A model generated the notes under the pieces. It made no database searches, had not been told where the DNA came from, and worked only from the letters and a program-made list of their open reading frames with translations. Shown here piece by piece: positions 48,604 through 59,451 of a DNA stretch of 64,000 bases. The translations under genes were made by a program, and so were the position numbers. Every line of letters starts with the position of its first letter. Positions within the stretch are counted from its first letter, which is position 1. Source of the DNA: Mesorhizobium sp. 113-3-3 (GTDB lineage Bacteria > Pseudomonadota > Alphaproteobacteria > Rhizobiales > Rhizobiaceae); contig NZ_AP023243.1 of assembly GCF_016756495.1 (NCBI RefSeq), positions 1,240,001 to 1,304,000 on the forward strand. Direction: 5' to 3'.

Positions 48604-51579
48604 TCAGGGCGGGGCAGCCACGGCGACTGTTCCGCTGCCGACGACTTTCAGCTTCCATCCGTCCGCTTCCGTGCCGGCCAGGTTGAGATGGCCGGTGAGA
48701 AAGTACAGGCGATCGGTGTCGGGGCCCTTGGCGGTGCAGAACCGGTCCTGCAGATAGGATGGCGGCGTCGCCTGGTAGTAGAGATCCGCCTCGATGCTGG
48801 CAGGGCGTGCGCCCTTCGGCAGATCGGCAAGCGGGATCGAGTAGTTCAGCGTGTCGCTGCCGCCCTCGACATAGTCGGGGTCGTCCTCGACGGCCGTTGT
48901 GCCGACATCGACGGCGAGCTCTTCATCCGCGCCCAGGGCCTTGGCGATTTCCAGCCGGTCCGAGAGCGGCAGGAAGCCCGAAGGCAATATGCGGTTGTCC
49001 TTCACCTCCGTGCAGATCGACAGGAAGCTGGTGGTCAGTTCGCCCTCCGGCTTCGAATGGGCATTGCAGACAGGATTGGGCGTATCGGCCGGAGGGGTGG
49101 ATACCAGCTCCTGATAGATCTGGACCTGATCCTGGCGCGTGATCTTCTGGTAGTGCGGCTGATGCGGCCGTTCGCCGGGGTGCACGCGGCCGGAACAATC
49201 GTCTTTCCACCAAAGTTCGCCATCGAGCGGCTTGCCGTTGGCGCCGACGATGACGCCGGCGGCGTTGGTGCGACCGGAGACCCAGAGCGGCTCGCCGTTC
49301 TGGTCGAACACGCTGAAGGTCACAAACGCGCGCCGGAAACCGACGCCGGAGGGAAATTTGTGACCGGCAAGGTTCTTCACCGTCACCTTGGCGTCGAGCG
49401 TGTCGGCGGTCAGGGCAAGGTTGCTGACGGCGACGGTGGCGGTTGCCTGCGAGGCCTGGTCGAGCATCGCCTGCTCGGTGAGGACGAGCGGATCGACGGC
49501 CTTGTTGCCCATCATCGGATCGCGCGTCCGGATGCCGAAGACATCGGGAAACTGCTGCGCCATCTTGACCAGGAATACATTGAGGCCAACCAGGGTGTGG
49601 CGGGCAAAGCCCTCGCGAGCCAGAAGGTCCGGCGCGTTGCTGGATTCCGTCTGCGGGAAATTCAGATTCTCCTGGATGCTGGCGATCTTGCTCGTCGTCG
49701 GCGATCCGTCCTTTTGCGTCGACGGCATGTGGCAGCCCTGACAACTGCGCGGCGTTGCGCCGGGGCCGAGCGGAAGCGGCCCGTCCGGGGTGCTGCCGGT
49801 TCGATAGGCGCTGAACGCCCATTCCGGATAGGTCGTCTGCTCATAGATATGCGCCAGCGTGCTGGTGCCTTGCAGAACCGGCAGATGGACCGTGTGGCAG
49901 GTCCCGCAAACCTCGGAACTCATGATCGTGGCGTCGTGAACCGGTTTGATGCCGAGAGCGGTATGCATCGGCCCGACCTCCGGTTTCTCGAAGGGGCCGA
50001 TCAGCGTATCAGGCGAACCGACCATGAAGCTGCCGGTGAAGGTCTTGGCAAAACCGGTTGCGTGCGGATTGAGCAGCGCCTGACGCTCGTCGACGCAAGC
50101 ATTCTGCGGCTGATCAGCGAGCGGTTCGCTGGCCTTGGTGTTGAGCACCATGCGGTGACACGACGTGCAGGTGATGCCGTCGCGGGCAAGCATGCCGTAA
50201 TTGGCGTGCGCGGCGCTCGGATTGTCGGCCGGCCATGGCGTCGCATCGACCATTGCGCGCGAGAACGGTTCGCATTTGCCCGTGCGCGCCTTGTCGTCGA
50301 TATGAAACTGCCGCTCTCCGGCTATGCCGTGGCAGCCGAGGCAGACGTCCTGCACCACGCCCGACATTTTGGGGTGAAAGCTCTGCGTTTCACTGGCCAG
50401 TTGCGCAAAAAATATGGGATCGCGGCCGCCCAACCCCATCGGCGAGGTTCGCCAGGTCGTAAAGGGCGACAGGTTGATCAGCCCGACACCATGCGGGTTC
50501 GGCTGGGTCATGTCGAACTGCAGCCCGGTGCTGCCGGCATCATGGCAGCCAAGGCACTGGCTGGAGGTCAGGAAAGTGTCCGATGCATCGGGGCCTTTGG
50601 CCCCAACCCAGGTGTTGTCGTAGGTCTCGGAAGGCATTCGCGAGACGGTGTCGTAGCTCGGCATCTCGCGGACATAGGCCTGCAGCGCGGCGATCACGTC
50701 GGCGTTCGGACTGTAGAGCGGTTGACCAAGGCGCGGGCTGGCATTGACCGGCAAAACGACGGTCTGGTGCAAAGTCGGAGCCGGCGCCGCGTCGAAGAAA
50801 TCCTGTGCGAGATAGTTGAGCGGCTTGCCTGGCTCGCCGGCGATATTCTTGGGCGATGCGAAAGTCAGATTGTCGGCGGCCGAGGCATGACAGTTCATGC
50901 AATATTGGGCAAAGCCCATGTTGGGCAGGCTGTTGTTGTCGGCCGGCAAGGCTGGCCAATCCGGCGTCCAGCCGCTCTGGCTGCCAAAGCCGTACCACCC
51001 CCAGAACCAGCCGTCGTAAGAGGCGCTGGCATCGCGGATCATGATCGCAGCGCCGCTGGTTGGAAAAAGCTTGACGGAATCGACCGTCCGGCAATCGGAT
51101 GCCGGCTCGGAAAACATCTCCTTCACCATGATAGCGCCATCGGGTACGGGCGGCGGATGATCGACCTCGCCCTCGGCCGAGCGGTTCTTGCGAAGCCAGT
51201 CCGCCATCTCGGGCGAGTACCAGATCATCACAGGCGCATGGGTTCCGAAATCCTTGCCCTGCCAGGCGCCGTTGACCAGGGTCGCGATGCGCGGTCCGGC
51301 CTGGCGCACGAATTTGTCGTGCACCCATCCGGCGGCCTCATCGCGGTAGCAATAGCCGCCGAGATATTGGTTGAGCTTGTTCTCGTAGTCCCCCAGGGGA
51401 AGCGCCGAGGGCTTCTTGATCGTGGCTTCGAGCTGGTGGCAGACCAGCGGATCGGCCGGAACCAAGGCTGTCGGCCGTCCCGCGATGCAGTCGGCGCGCG
51501 CGTCTTGCGTGATCCCGGCAAGGGCGGCCGCGGTGACCCAGATGCGGGCCAGATTCAACGCCCCACCGAGATTCGGCAT
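48604..51579 (-). CDS. Secreted hexahaem c-type cytochrome with P460-like N-terminal region
   Basis: A 991-residue protein from the ATG at 51579 after GCGGAGAAGATC. Residues 1-29 are a Sec signal peptide (cut near DARA). Six CXXCH haem sites occur at about residues 227-231, 342-346, 413-417, 471-475, 558-562 and 613-617. The region about 95-231 (PDGAIMVKEMF, ASASYDGWFWGWY, QYCMNCHA) resembles cytochrome P460. After the haem block, about residues 700-990 form a haem-free beta-rich domain (DAKVTVKNLAGHKFPSGVGF). It must be periplasmic for cytochrome c maturation. Electron donor, acceptor and substrate are unknown, and there is no partner oxidoreductase beside it. Confidence 0.88.
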   Translation of the reverse strand: MPNLGGALNLARIWVTAAALAGITQDARADCIAGRPTALVPADPLVCHQLEATIKKPSALPLGDYENKLNQYLGGYCYRDEAAGWVHDKFVRQAGPRIATLVNGAWQGKDFGTHAPVMIWYSPEMADWLRKNRSAEGEVDHPPPVPDGAIMVKEMFSEPASDCRTVDSVKLFPTSGAAIMIRDASASYDGWFWGWYGFGSQSGWTPDWPALPADNNSLPNMGFAQYCMNCHASAADNLTFASPKNIAGEPGKPLNYLAQDFFDAAPAPTLHQTVVLPVNASPRLGQPLYSPNADVIAALQAYVREMPSYDTVSRMPSETYDNTWVGAKGPDASDTFLTSSQCLGCHDAGSTGLQFDMTQPNPHGVGLINLSPFTTWRTSPMGLGGRDPIFFAQLASETQSFHPKMSGVVQDVCLGCHGIAGERQFHIDDKARTGKCEPFSRAMVDATPWPADNPSAAHANYGMLARDGITCTSCHRMVLNTKASEPLADQPQNACVDERQALLNPHATGFAKTFTGSFMVGSPDTLIGPFEKPEVGPMHTALGIKPVHDATIMSSEVCGTCHTVHLPVLQGTSTLAHIYEQTTYPEWAFSAYRTGSTPDGPLPLGPGATPRSCQGCHMPSTQKDGSPTTSKIASIQENLNFPQTESSNAPDLLAREGFARHTLVGLNVFLVKMAQQFPDVFGIRTRDPMMGNKAVDPLVLTEQAMLDQASQATATVAVSNLALTADTLDAKVTVKNLAGHKFPSGVGFRRAFVTFSVFDQNGEPLWVSGRTNAAGVIVGANGKPLDGELWWKDDCSGRVHPGERPHQPHYQKITRQDQVQIYQELVSTPPADTPNPVCNAHSKPEGELTTSFLSICTEVKDNRILPSGFLPLSDRLEIAKALGADEELAVDVGTTAVEDDPDYVEGGSDTLNYSIPLADLPKGARPASIEADLYYQATPPSYLQDRFCTAKGPDTDRLYFLTGHLNLAGTEADGWKLKVVGSGTVAVAAPP

Positions 51580-51941
51580 GATCTTCTCCGCATTCGAGAT
51601 CCTGCCTGCCGCACTCCGTCCGCACAGATTTCACAAGTGATCGTGAAACATGTGCAATTGCTAAAATGAACAAGCAGTCGACGAAATAAACATCGAGACC
51701 ATAATACTTGGCTTACGTTGCGGCAAGGCACGCGATCTATACTGTCGAAGAAATTGCACTCAGCATGCTCGCGTCCGTGGATTTTCTTGCGCAACAGCCA
51801 TATCCGCCGTGGAACCGGTGCTCACCAGTCGGGCATCCCCTGGGAGGCCTTGGCGAAACCTCGGCGTGCCGGCCGTGCGCTTGACTTCCGTCACGGGTGA
51901 CATTCAATGCATCCGCAATTCTTGTGAGGGGGTGAGACACA
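51580..51941. other. Divergent regulatory gap before the cytochrome and membrane-protein genes
   Basis: A 362-bp stretch with no convincing gene. An inverted repeat TTTCAC-N8-GTGAAA at 51629-51648 lies about 50-70 bp upstream of the cytochrome start codon, and an AT-rich stretch (GTGCAATTGCTAAAATGAAC, then GAAATAAACATCG) follows at 51651-51695. These could be the operator and promoter of the cytochrome gene. Confidence 0.5.
51629..51648. promoter_or_regulatory. Inverted repeat in the cytochrome promoter region
   Basis: TTTCAC (51629-51634) and GTGAAA (51643-51648) are perfect inverses 8 bp apart. The geometry would suit a dimeric regulator, possibly of the CRP/FNR type, but neither the CRP nor the FNR consensus is matched well. 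Confidence 0.4.
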
Positions 51942-52337
51942 ATGGACTTTGCGCTTCCATGGCCGACGAGCCAGGGCGAATGGCTGGCCTGGTCGAGCGC
52001 CGTCTTCACCGTCCTGCTCGGACTTCTGTTTTTCCTGGCACCGAACCTCGCCTTCCGCATCCTGCGCCTGCAGGCCAAGCCTGAGAAAACGGCGGCGATC
52101 GCCGAGGGGCGCGGCAGGATGTCGGGCTTCTATCTCGGCGTCGGCCTGTGCTGCATCCTGTTGGCGCAGCCGCTGGTTTACATGGCGCTCGGCTTCTCCT
52201 GGCTGTTCACCGCCTTCGGCCGGCTGCTGTCGATGATGTCGGATGGCGCCAACACACCTTTCAATTGGGTTTCCATTGTGGTGGAATTGGTCCTGGCGGC
52301 GTTGCCGCTTGCCTTTGCCTTCGGCTTTGTGCCCTGA
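51942..52337 (+). CDS. Small membrane protein of unknown function
   Basis: A 131-residue protein with about four hydrophobic segments: WLAWSSAVFTVLLGLLFFLA (15-34), GFYLGVGLCCILLAQPLVYM (62-81), FSWLFTAFGRLL and VSIVVELVLAALPLAFAFGF (110-129). The polar loop LRLQAKPEKTAAIAEGRGRM lies between segments 1 and 2. The ATG at 51942 follows GAGGGGGTGAGACACA. It is reminiscent of a small rhizobial membrane family found near the ATP synthase operon, but I cannot name it with confidence. It lies 247 bp upstream of atpH on the same strand. Confidence 0.75.
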   Translation: MDFALPWPTSQGEWLAWSSAVFTVLLGLLFFLAPNLAFRILRLQAKPEKTAAIAEGRGRMSGFYLGVGLCCILLAQPLVYMALGFSWLFTAFGRLLSMMSDGANTPFNWVSIVVELVLAALPLAFAFGFVP

Positions 52338-52583
52338 ATCCCTAGCTATTCCGGCGCGCAGGACCCTGGTCTTTTGCCGGATGCGACAATAGTGCCTGAA
52401 AAGCATGCGGAACGACGCATTGCGGTCTTAAAATGCCTGTGCTAGACGGCAATCGACTTTCGGCCGGGGATAGCGGAAGCCGCGCCTCCGTGCTTGAAAA
52501 AATGCAGTAAGGTCAAAGATTTAGCCAGAGTTTTTGCTCGCGCCAACAATCTGCGGCCTGTCAGACAAGAGAAAAGACGGTCC

Positions 52584-53144
52584 GTGGCTCAATCGTCATC
52601 GCCAATCTCAGGTGTCGCAGAACGCTATGCGGGTTCGCTGTTCGAGCTCGCCCTGCAGGCAAATTCCGTGGCCAAGGTCGAGGCCGACCTCAACAGTTTC
52701 GAGGCGATGCTCGCGGGCAGCTCGGACCTGACCCGGCTCATCAACAGCCCGGTGTTCTCCAGCGAGGAGCAGGCCAAGGCCATCGCGGCGATCGCCGACA
52801 AGGCAGGCATAACCGGCCTCACCGGTAATTTCCTGCGCGTCGTCGCCCGCAATCGTCGCCTGTTCGCCGTGCCCGGCATGATCAAGGCGTTCCGCCAGAT
52901 CGCCGCCGAACACCGTGGCGAGACCGCTGCTGAAGTGACGTCGGCGCACGAGCTGACGGCTGCCCAGCAGACCGAACTCAAGGCGGCGCTGAAAAGCGTT
53001 GCCGGCAAGGACGTGGCCATCTCCGTCACCGTCGATCCGTCGCTGCTCGGCGGTCTGGTGGTCAAGATGGGCTCGCGCCAGATCGATACGTCGCTCAAAA
53101 CCAAACTCAATTCGCTCAAGCTTGCACTGAAAGAGGTCGGCTGA
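52584..53144 (+). CDS. atpH: ATP synthase F1 subunit delta
   Basis: A 186-residue stator subunit linking F1 to the b subunits. I chose the GTG at 52584 (reads [20 protein letters not shown]), which gives the standard length and N-terminus; the frame is open 30 codons upstream but that part is atypical. The N-terminal helical bundle (residues about 10-110) is followed by the C-terminal [20 protein letters not shown], the family signature. It is the first gene of atpHAGDC, and its stop overlaps the atpA start (TGATG). Confidence 0.95.
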   Translation: MAQSSSPISGVAERYAGSLFELALQANSVAKVEADLNSFEAMLAGSSDLTRLINSPVFSSEEQAKAIAAIADKAGITGLTGNFLRVVARNRRLFAVPGMIKAFRQIAAEHRGETAAEVTSAHELTAAQQTELKAALKSVAGKDVAISVTVDPSLLGGLVVKMGSRQIDTSLKTKLNSLKLALKEVG

Positions 53145-54673
53145 TGGACATCCGCGCCGCGGAAATTTCCGCAATTCTGAAAGACCAGATCAAGAATTTC
53201 GGCAAGGAGGCCGAGGTCTCCGAAGTCGGACAGGTGCTGTCCGTCGGTGACGGTATCGCCCGCGTCTACGGCCTCGACAATGTCCAGGCCGGCGAGATGG
53301 TCGAATTCCCCGGCGGCATCCGCGGCATGGCGCTCAACCTCGAAGCCGACAATGTCGGCGTCGTCATCTTCGGCGCCGACCGCGACATCAAGGAAGGCGA
53401 CACCGTCAAGCGCACCGGCGCCATCGTCGACGTTCCGGTCGGTCCTGGCCTGCTCGGCCGCGTCGTCGACGCGCTCGGCAACCCGATCGACGGCAAGGGC
53501 CCGATCAAGGCGACCGAACGCAAGCGCGTCGACGTCAAGGCGCCCGGCATTATTCCGCGCAAGTCGGTGCATGAGCCGATGTCGACCGGCCTCAAGGCCA
53601 TCGACGCGCTGATCCCGGTCGGCCGTGGCCAGCGCGAGCTGGTCATCGGTGACCGTCAGACCGGCAAGACCGCCATCATCCTCGACACGATGCTCAACCA
53701 GAAGTCGGTGCACGACAACGGCCCCGAGAAGGAAAAGCTCTACTGCGTCTACGTCGCCGTCGGCCAGAAGCGCTCGACCGTCGCGCAGTTCGTCAAGGTG
53801 CTGGAAGAGCGCGGCGCGCTCGAATATTCGATCATCGTCGCCGCCACCGCGTCCGATCCGGCGCCGATGCAGTTCCTGGCGCCGTTCGCCGGGTGCACCA
53901 TGGGCGAGTATTTCCGCGACAACGGCATGCATGCGCTGATCAGCTACGACGATCTGTCCAAGCAGGCCGTCGCCTATCGCCAGATGTCGCTGCTCCTGCG
54001 CCGCCCGCCGGGCCGCGAAGCCTATCCGGGCGACGTCTTCTACCTGCACTCGCGCCTGCTCGAGCGCGCCGCCAAGCTCAATGACGATCTGGGCAATGGC
54101 TCGCTGACGGCTCTGCCGGTCATCGAAACCCAGGCCAACGACGTGTCGGCCTACATCCCGACCAACGTGATCTCGATCACCGACGGCCAGATCTTCCTCG
54201 AAACCAACCTGTTCTTCCAGGGCATCCGTCCGGCCGTCAACGTCGGTCTGTCGGTGTCGCGCGTCGGTTCCTCGGCGCAGATCAAGGCGATGAAGCAGGT
54301 TGCCGGCTCGATCAAGGGCGAGCTCGCGCAGTACCGCGAAATGGCGGCCTTCGCGCAGTTCGGCTCGGATCTCGACGCCGCCACGCAGCGCCTGCTCAAC
54401 CGCGGATCGCGCCTGACCGAACTCCTGAAGCAGCCGCAGTTCTCGCCGCTGAAGACGGAAGAGCAGGTCGCGGTGATCTTCGCCGGCGTCAACGGCTATC
54501 TCGACAAGCTGCCGGTCAACCAGGTCGGCAAGTTCGAGCATGGCCTGCTCAGCCACATGCGTGCGGCGGGCAAGGACGTTCTCGATGCCATCCGCAAGGA
54601 AAAGGCGCTGTCGGACGATCTGCGCGCCAAGCTGAAGGCAGAGATCGACGCTTTCGCCAAGACCTTCGCCTGA
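53144..54673 (+). CDS. atpA: ATP synthase F1 subunit alpha
   Basis: A 509-residue non-catalytic nucleotide-binding subunit of F1. The P-loop is [20 protein letters not shown] (about residues 162-181), and the signature [14 protein letters not shown] of the family reads [20 protein letters not shown]. The N-terminal beta-barrel contains [20 protein letters not shown]. It forms the alpha3beta3 hexamer with AtpD. Its start overlaps the atpH stop by one base, and atpG follows after 32 bp. Confidence 0.99.
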   Translation: MDIRAAEISAILKDQIKNFGKEAEVSEVGQVLSVGDGIARVYGLDNVQAGEMVEFPGGIRGMALNLEADNVGVVIFGADRDIKEGDTVKRTGAIVDVPVGPGLLGRVVDALGNPIDGKGPIKATERKRVDVKAPGIIPRKSVHEPMSTGLKAIDALIPVGRGQRELVIGDRQTGKTAIILDTMLNQKSVHDNGPEKEKLYCVYVAVGQKRSTVAQFVKVLEERGALEYSIIVAATASDPAPMQFLAPFAGCTMGEYFRDNGMHALISYDDLSKQAVAYRQMSLLLRRPPGREAYPGDVFYLHSRLLERAAKLNDDLGNGSLTALPVIETQANDVSAYIPTNVISITDGQIFLETNLFFQGIRPAVNVGLSVSRVGSSAQIKAMKQVAGSIKGELAQYREMAAFAQFGSDLDAATQRLLNRGSRLTELLKQPQFSPLKTEEQVAVIFAGVNGYLDKLPVNQVGKFEHGLLSHMRAAGKDVLDAIRKEKALSDDLRAKLKAEIDAFAKTFA

Positions 54674-54705
54674 GCGAAGCGACAAGACGGGATCAGGTTT
54701 GAAGC

Positions 54706-57256
<2,551 letters not shown>

Positions 57257-57257
57257 A

Positions 57258-57349
57258 GAAGCGAATAGCGAATAGGGAGTAGCGAATAGGGCAAGGTGAG
57301 CCGAGCGAGTTTCTTCCCTACTCGCTACTCACTATCTCCTACTCGCTAA
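57258..57349. repeat. Hairpin-forming AGCGAATAG repeat between atpD and atpC
   Basis: The left arm is a direct repeat of AGCGAATAG(GG) units (57260-57291). The right arm (57316-57347) contains TACTCGCTACTC and CCTACTCGCT, the inverse with about 26 of 32 positions matching. The loop is about 24 nt. The element lies inside the operon, between the atpD stop and the atpC start, so it is transcribed. Confidence 0.75.
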
Positions 57350-57356
57350 AGTGATC

Positions 57357-57764
57357 ATGGCTGAAGCTTTCAAATTCGAACTGGTCTCGCCGGAGCGCCT
57401 GCTGGTTTCCGAGCAGGTCGAATCCGTCGTCATTCCGGGCGCCGAAGGCGAGATGACCGTTATGGCGCATCACGCGCCGGTCATGACCACGATCAAGCCG
57501 GGTGTCGTCACAGTGAAGACCGCCTCGGGCGGCGAAGAACGCTATGTCGTGTTCGGCGGTTTTGCCGACATCGTCCCGGCCGGCTGCACGCTGCTGGCGG
57601 AATCGGCAGTGGCGGTGAAGGATGTCGACCGGGCCGATCTCGCCCGCCGCATCCAGGAAGCCAAGGAAGATGCCGCCGACGCCAAGGACGACCAGGCGCG
57701 CAGCAAGGCCGAGCAATTCCTCAGCCAGCTCACGACGCTGGAAGGCGCGATCATTCCGGCCTGA
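57357..57764 (+). CDS. atpC: ATP synthase F1 subunit epsilon
   Basis: A 135-residue protein starting MAEAFKFELVSPERLLVSEQ. The N-terminal beta-sandwich (about residues 1-85) includes VESVVIPGAEGEMTVMAHHA followed by PVMTTIKPG, and the C-terminal two-helix part (DLARRIQEAKEDAADAKDDQ) is present, so the inhibitory arm is retained. It is the last gene of atpHAGDC; F0 genes are not in this window, as is usual in alphaproteobacteria. It ends at a strong bidirectional terminator. Confidence 0.98.
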   Translation: MAEAFKFELVSPERLLVSEQVESVVIPGAEGEMTVMAHHAPVMTTIKPGVVTVKTASGGEERYVVFGGFADIVPAGCTLLAESAVAVKDVDRADLARRIQEAKEDAADAKDDQARSKAEQFLSQLTTLEGAIIPA

Positions 57765-57786
57765 AATCCATACCAATGACTTGATC

Positions 57787-57811
57787 AAAAGCGGGGCCTT
57801 GCCCCGCTTTT
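57787..57811. terminator. Bidirectional terminator after atpC
   Basis: AAAAGCGGGG (57787-57796) pairs perfectly with CCCCGCTTTT (57802-57811) around CCTTG. T runs are present on both strands. It serves the atp operon and the convergent mannitol dehydrogenase family gene, whose stop is 2 bp away. Confidence 0.92.
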
Positions 57812-57812
57812 C

Positions 57813-59306
57813 TTATATGCCCAAGGCTGCGAAGGCCAATGTCGGGCCATCGCGCCGCAGGTGGACGAGATGCACGGCCACGAGTTCGATCAGCGTCTGG
57901 CGCTCGGCATGGTCTCCGGCGAAGCCGGCCAGGTCGAACACGGCCGTCACGGTTTCGTTCGCCGGCAATTGCTGGTCCAAAAGTGCCGTCAACGCCGCGT
58001 CTAGCGGATCGGTGAAATGGTTTTCGGGCAAGGTTTTTCCGCGCGCGGCACAGGCGGCGATCCAGGCCGCGACCACCAGCGTGAGATGCACGAACTCGGT
58101 GCCGGCTTCGAGGCACTCGAGGGCGGAAGCGATGATGCGCTGCGGCAGTTTCTGGCTGCCGTCATTGGCGATCTGCGCCGTGCGGTGGGCGAGCGCGGTG
58201 TTTGAAAATCGTTCGGCAAGCTCGGCTGTGTAGGTCGATGTGTCGAGCCCGGCATCTTCCGGCAATGTCGGGATGGCCTCTGCCCACAACCCATCGACAA
58301 ATTGCCGGATCGCCGGATCGGCGAAGGCGCGGTCGACCGTGGCGTGGCCGCTGAGCAGGCCGAGATAGGCGATGCCCGAATGCGCGCCGTTGAGGAGCCT
58401 GAGCTTCATGTCCTCGAAGGGGCCGACATCGCCGACCATGGTGACGCCGAACTTTTCCCAGTCCGGCCGGCCGGCGGAAAAATTGTCCTCGACCACCCAT
58501 TGGCGGAACGGCTCGGTCATCACGGGCCAGGCATCGTCGACGCCGAGTTCGCCGGCGATGCGTGCCCGGTCGGCGTCGGTGGTTGCCGGCACGATGCGGT
58601 CGACCATGCTCGACGGGAAGGCGACATGGTTGGCGATATGGTCGGCGATTCCAGTGTCGCCTGCCGTGGCAAGCGTGGCATCGCGCAATCCGGCGAATTC
58701 GGTCAGCAGCCGGTGCAGCGTGGCGCCGTTGGCCGGCAGGTTGTCGCAGCACAGCACGGTGAAGGGCGGTGTGCCGGCGGCCAGTCTTCGGGCAAGCGCC
58801 TCGGCGAGGAAGCCATGCGCCGTCTTTGGCAACTGTGGATTGGCCAGATCGTGGATGATGTCGGGATGGGCGGCGTCCAATCCGCCGCCCGCGGCCCGCA
58901 GATAGGCCTTTTCGGTGATGGTCAGCGTGACGATGCGGGTGCGCGGATCGGTCAGCGCGGCCAGCACCGCGCCCGGATCTTCCGGCGCCACCAGCATCGA
59001 CTGGATCGAGCCGATGACCCGCAGCTCCTCCTCGCCGCTGCTGCGGATCGCCAGCGTGTAGAGCCCGTCCTGCGGCGTCAGCGCATCGCGCGTGTCGGGG
59101 CTGCGCAAGGAAACGCCTGTTATGCCCCACTCCGTTTCGCCCGCCGCAAGGCACTCGTCGACATAGGCGGCCTGATGGGCGCGATGGAAGGCGCCGACGC
59201 CGAGATGCACGATGCCCGGAGCAATGCGGCCGCGGTCATATGCAGGGACTTTGGGGCCGGCGGGCAGCTTGTGTAGCGTCGCGTCGGACAGATGGCTTCT
59301 GGTCAT
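57813..59306 (-). CDS. uxuB: Mannitol dehydrogenase family oxidoreductase (fructuronate reductase-like)
   Basis: About 497 residues from the ATG at 59306 (MTRSHLSDATLHKLPAGPKV); another ATG lies two codons upstream. The N-terminal Rossmann domain has IAPGIVHLGVGAFHRAHQAA (about residues 28-47), the family signature, and the polyol dehydrogenase core contains TVLCCDNLPANGATLHRLL, FPSSMVDRIVP and KLRLLNGAHSGIAYLGLLSG with the catalytic Lys. Neighbouring uxaC makes NADH-dependent fructuronate or tagaturonate reduction the likeliest job, but mannitol oxidation cannot be excluded. It is divergent from uxaC. Confidence 0.87.
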   Translation of the reverse strand: MTRSHLSDATLHKLPAGPKVPAYDRGRIAPGIVHLGVGAFHRAHQAAYVDECLAAGETEWGITGVSLRSPDTRDALTPQDGLYTLAIRSSGEEELRVIGSIQSMLVAPEDPGAVLAALTDPRTRIVTLTITEKAYLRAAGGGLDAAHPDIIHDLANPQLPKTAHGFLAEALARRLAAGTPPFTVLCCDNLPANGATLHRLLTEFAGLRDATLATAGDTGIADHIANHVAFPSSMVDRIVPATTDADRARIAGELGVDDAWPVMTEPFRQWVVEDNFSAGRPDWEKFGVTMVGDVGPFEDMKLRLLNGAHSGIAYLGLLSGHATVDRAFADPAIRQFVDGLWAEAIPTLPEDAGLDTSTYTAELAERFSNTALAHRTAQIANDGSQKLPQRIIASALECLEAGTEFVHLTLVVAAWIAACAARGKTLPENHFTDPLDAALTALLDQQLPANETVTAVFDLAGFAGDHAERQTLIELVAVHLVHLRRDGPTLAFAALGI

Positions 59307-59394
59307 CACCATACCGGGGCTGGGAGGCTGTGGATGACAGGCGGCGTAACACCTGTTCGCGCCTGCCGCAAGGATGCCGCTTTGCCAACGCACA

Positions 59395-59423
59395 TTGACA
59401 TCGCCTTGGCCCGAACGTACCGC
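59395..59423 (+). promoter_or_regulatory. Candidate uxaC promoter
   Basis: A consensus -35 TTGACA at 59395-59400 is followed 17 bp later by the weak -10 TACCGC. It lies 29-57 bp upstream of the uxaC start. A weak -10 would fit dependence on an activator or release from a repressor. Confidence 0.35.
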
Positions 59424-59451
59424 TATCGAGAGTGGAGGAGCCGCTTTCCCC

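Noticed and set aside
48601..51669. 1022-codon plus-strand open frame opposite the hexahaem cytochrome
   Set aside because: It is the antisense shadow of the cytochrome gene. The minus strand has a signal peptide, six CXXCH sites and a good ribosome binding site; the plus-strand product is Arg/Gly/Ala-rich with no domain.
57258..57349. CRISPR-like array suggested by repeated AGCGAATAG units
   Set aside because: The units are adjacent or a few bases apart without spacers of constant length, and the right half is inverted; it is a hairpin repeat.
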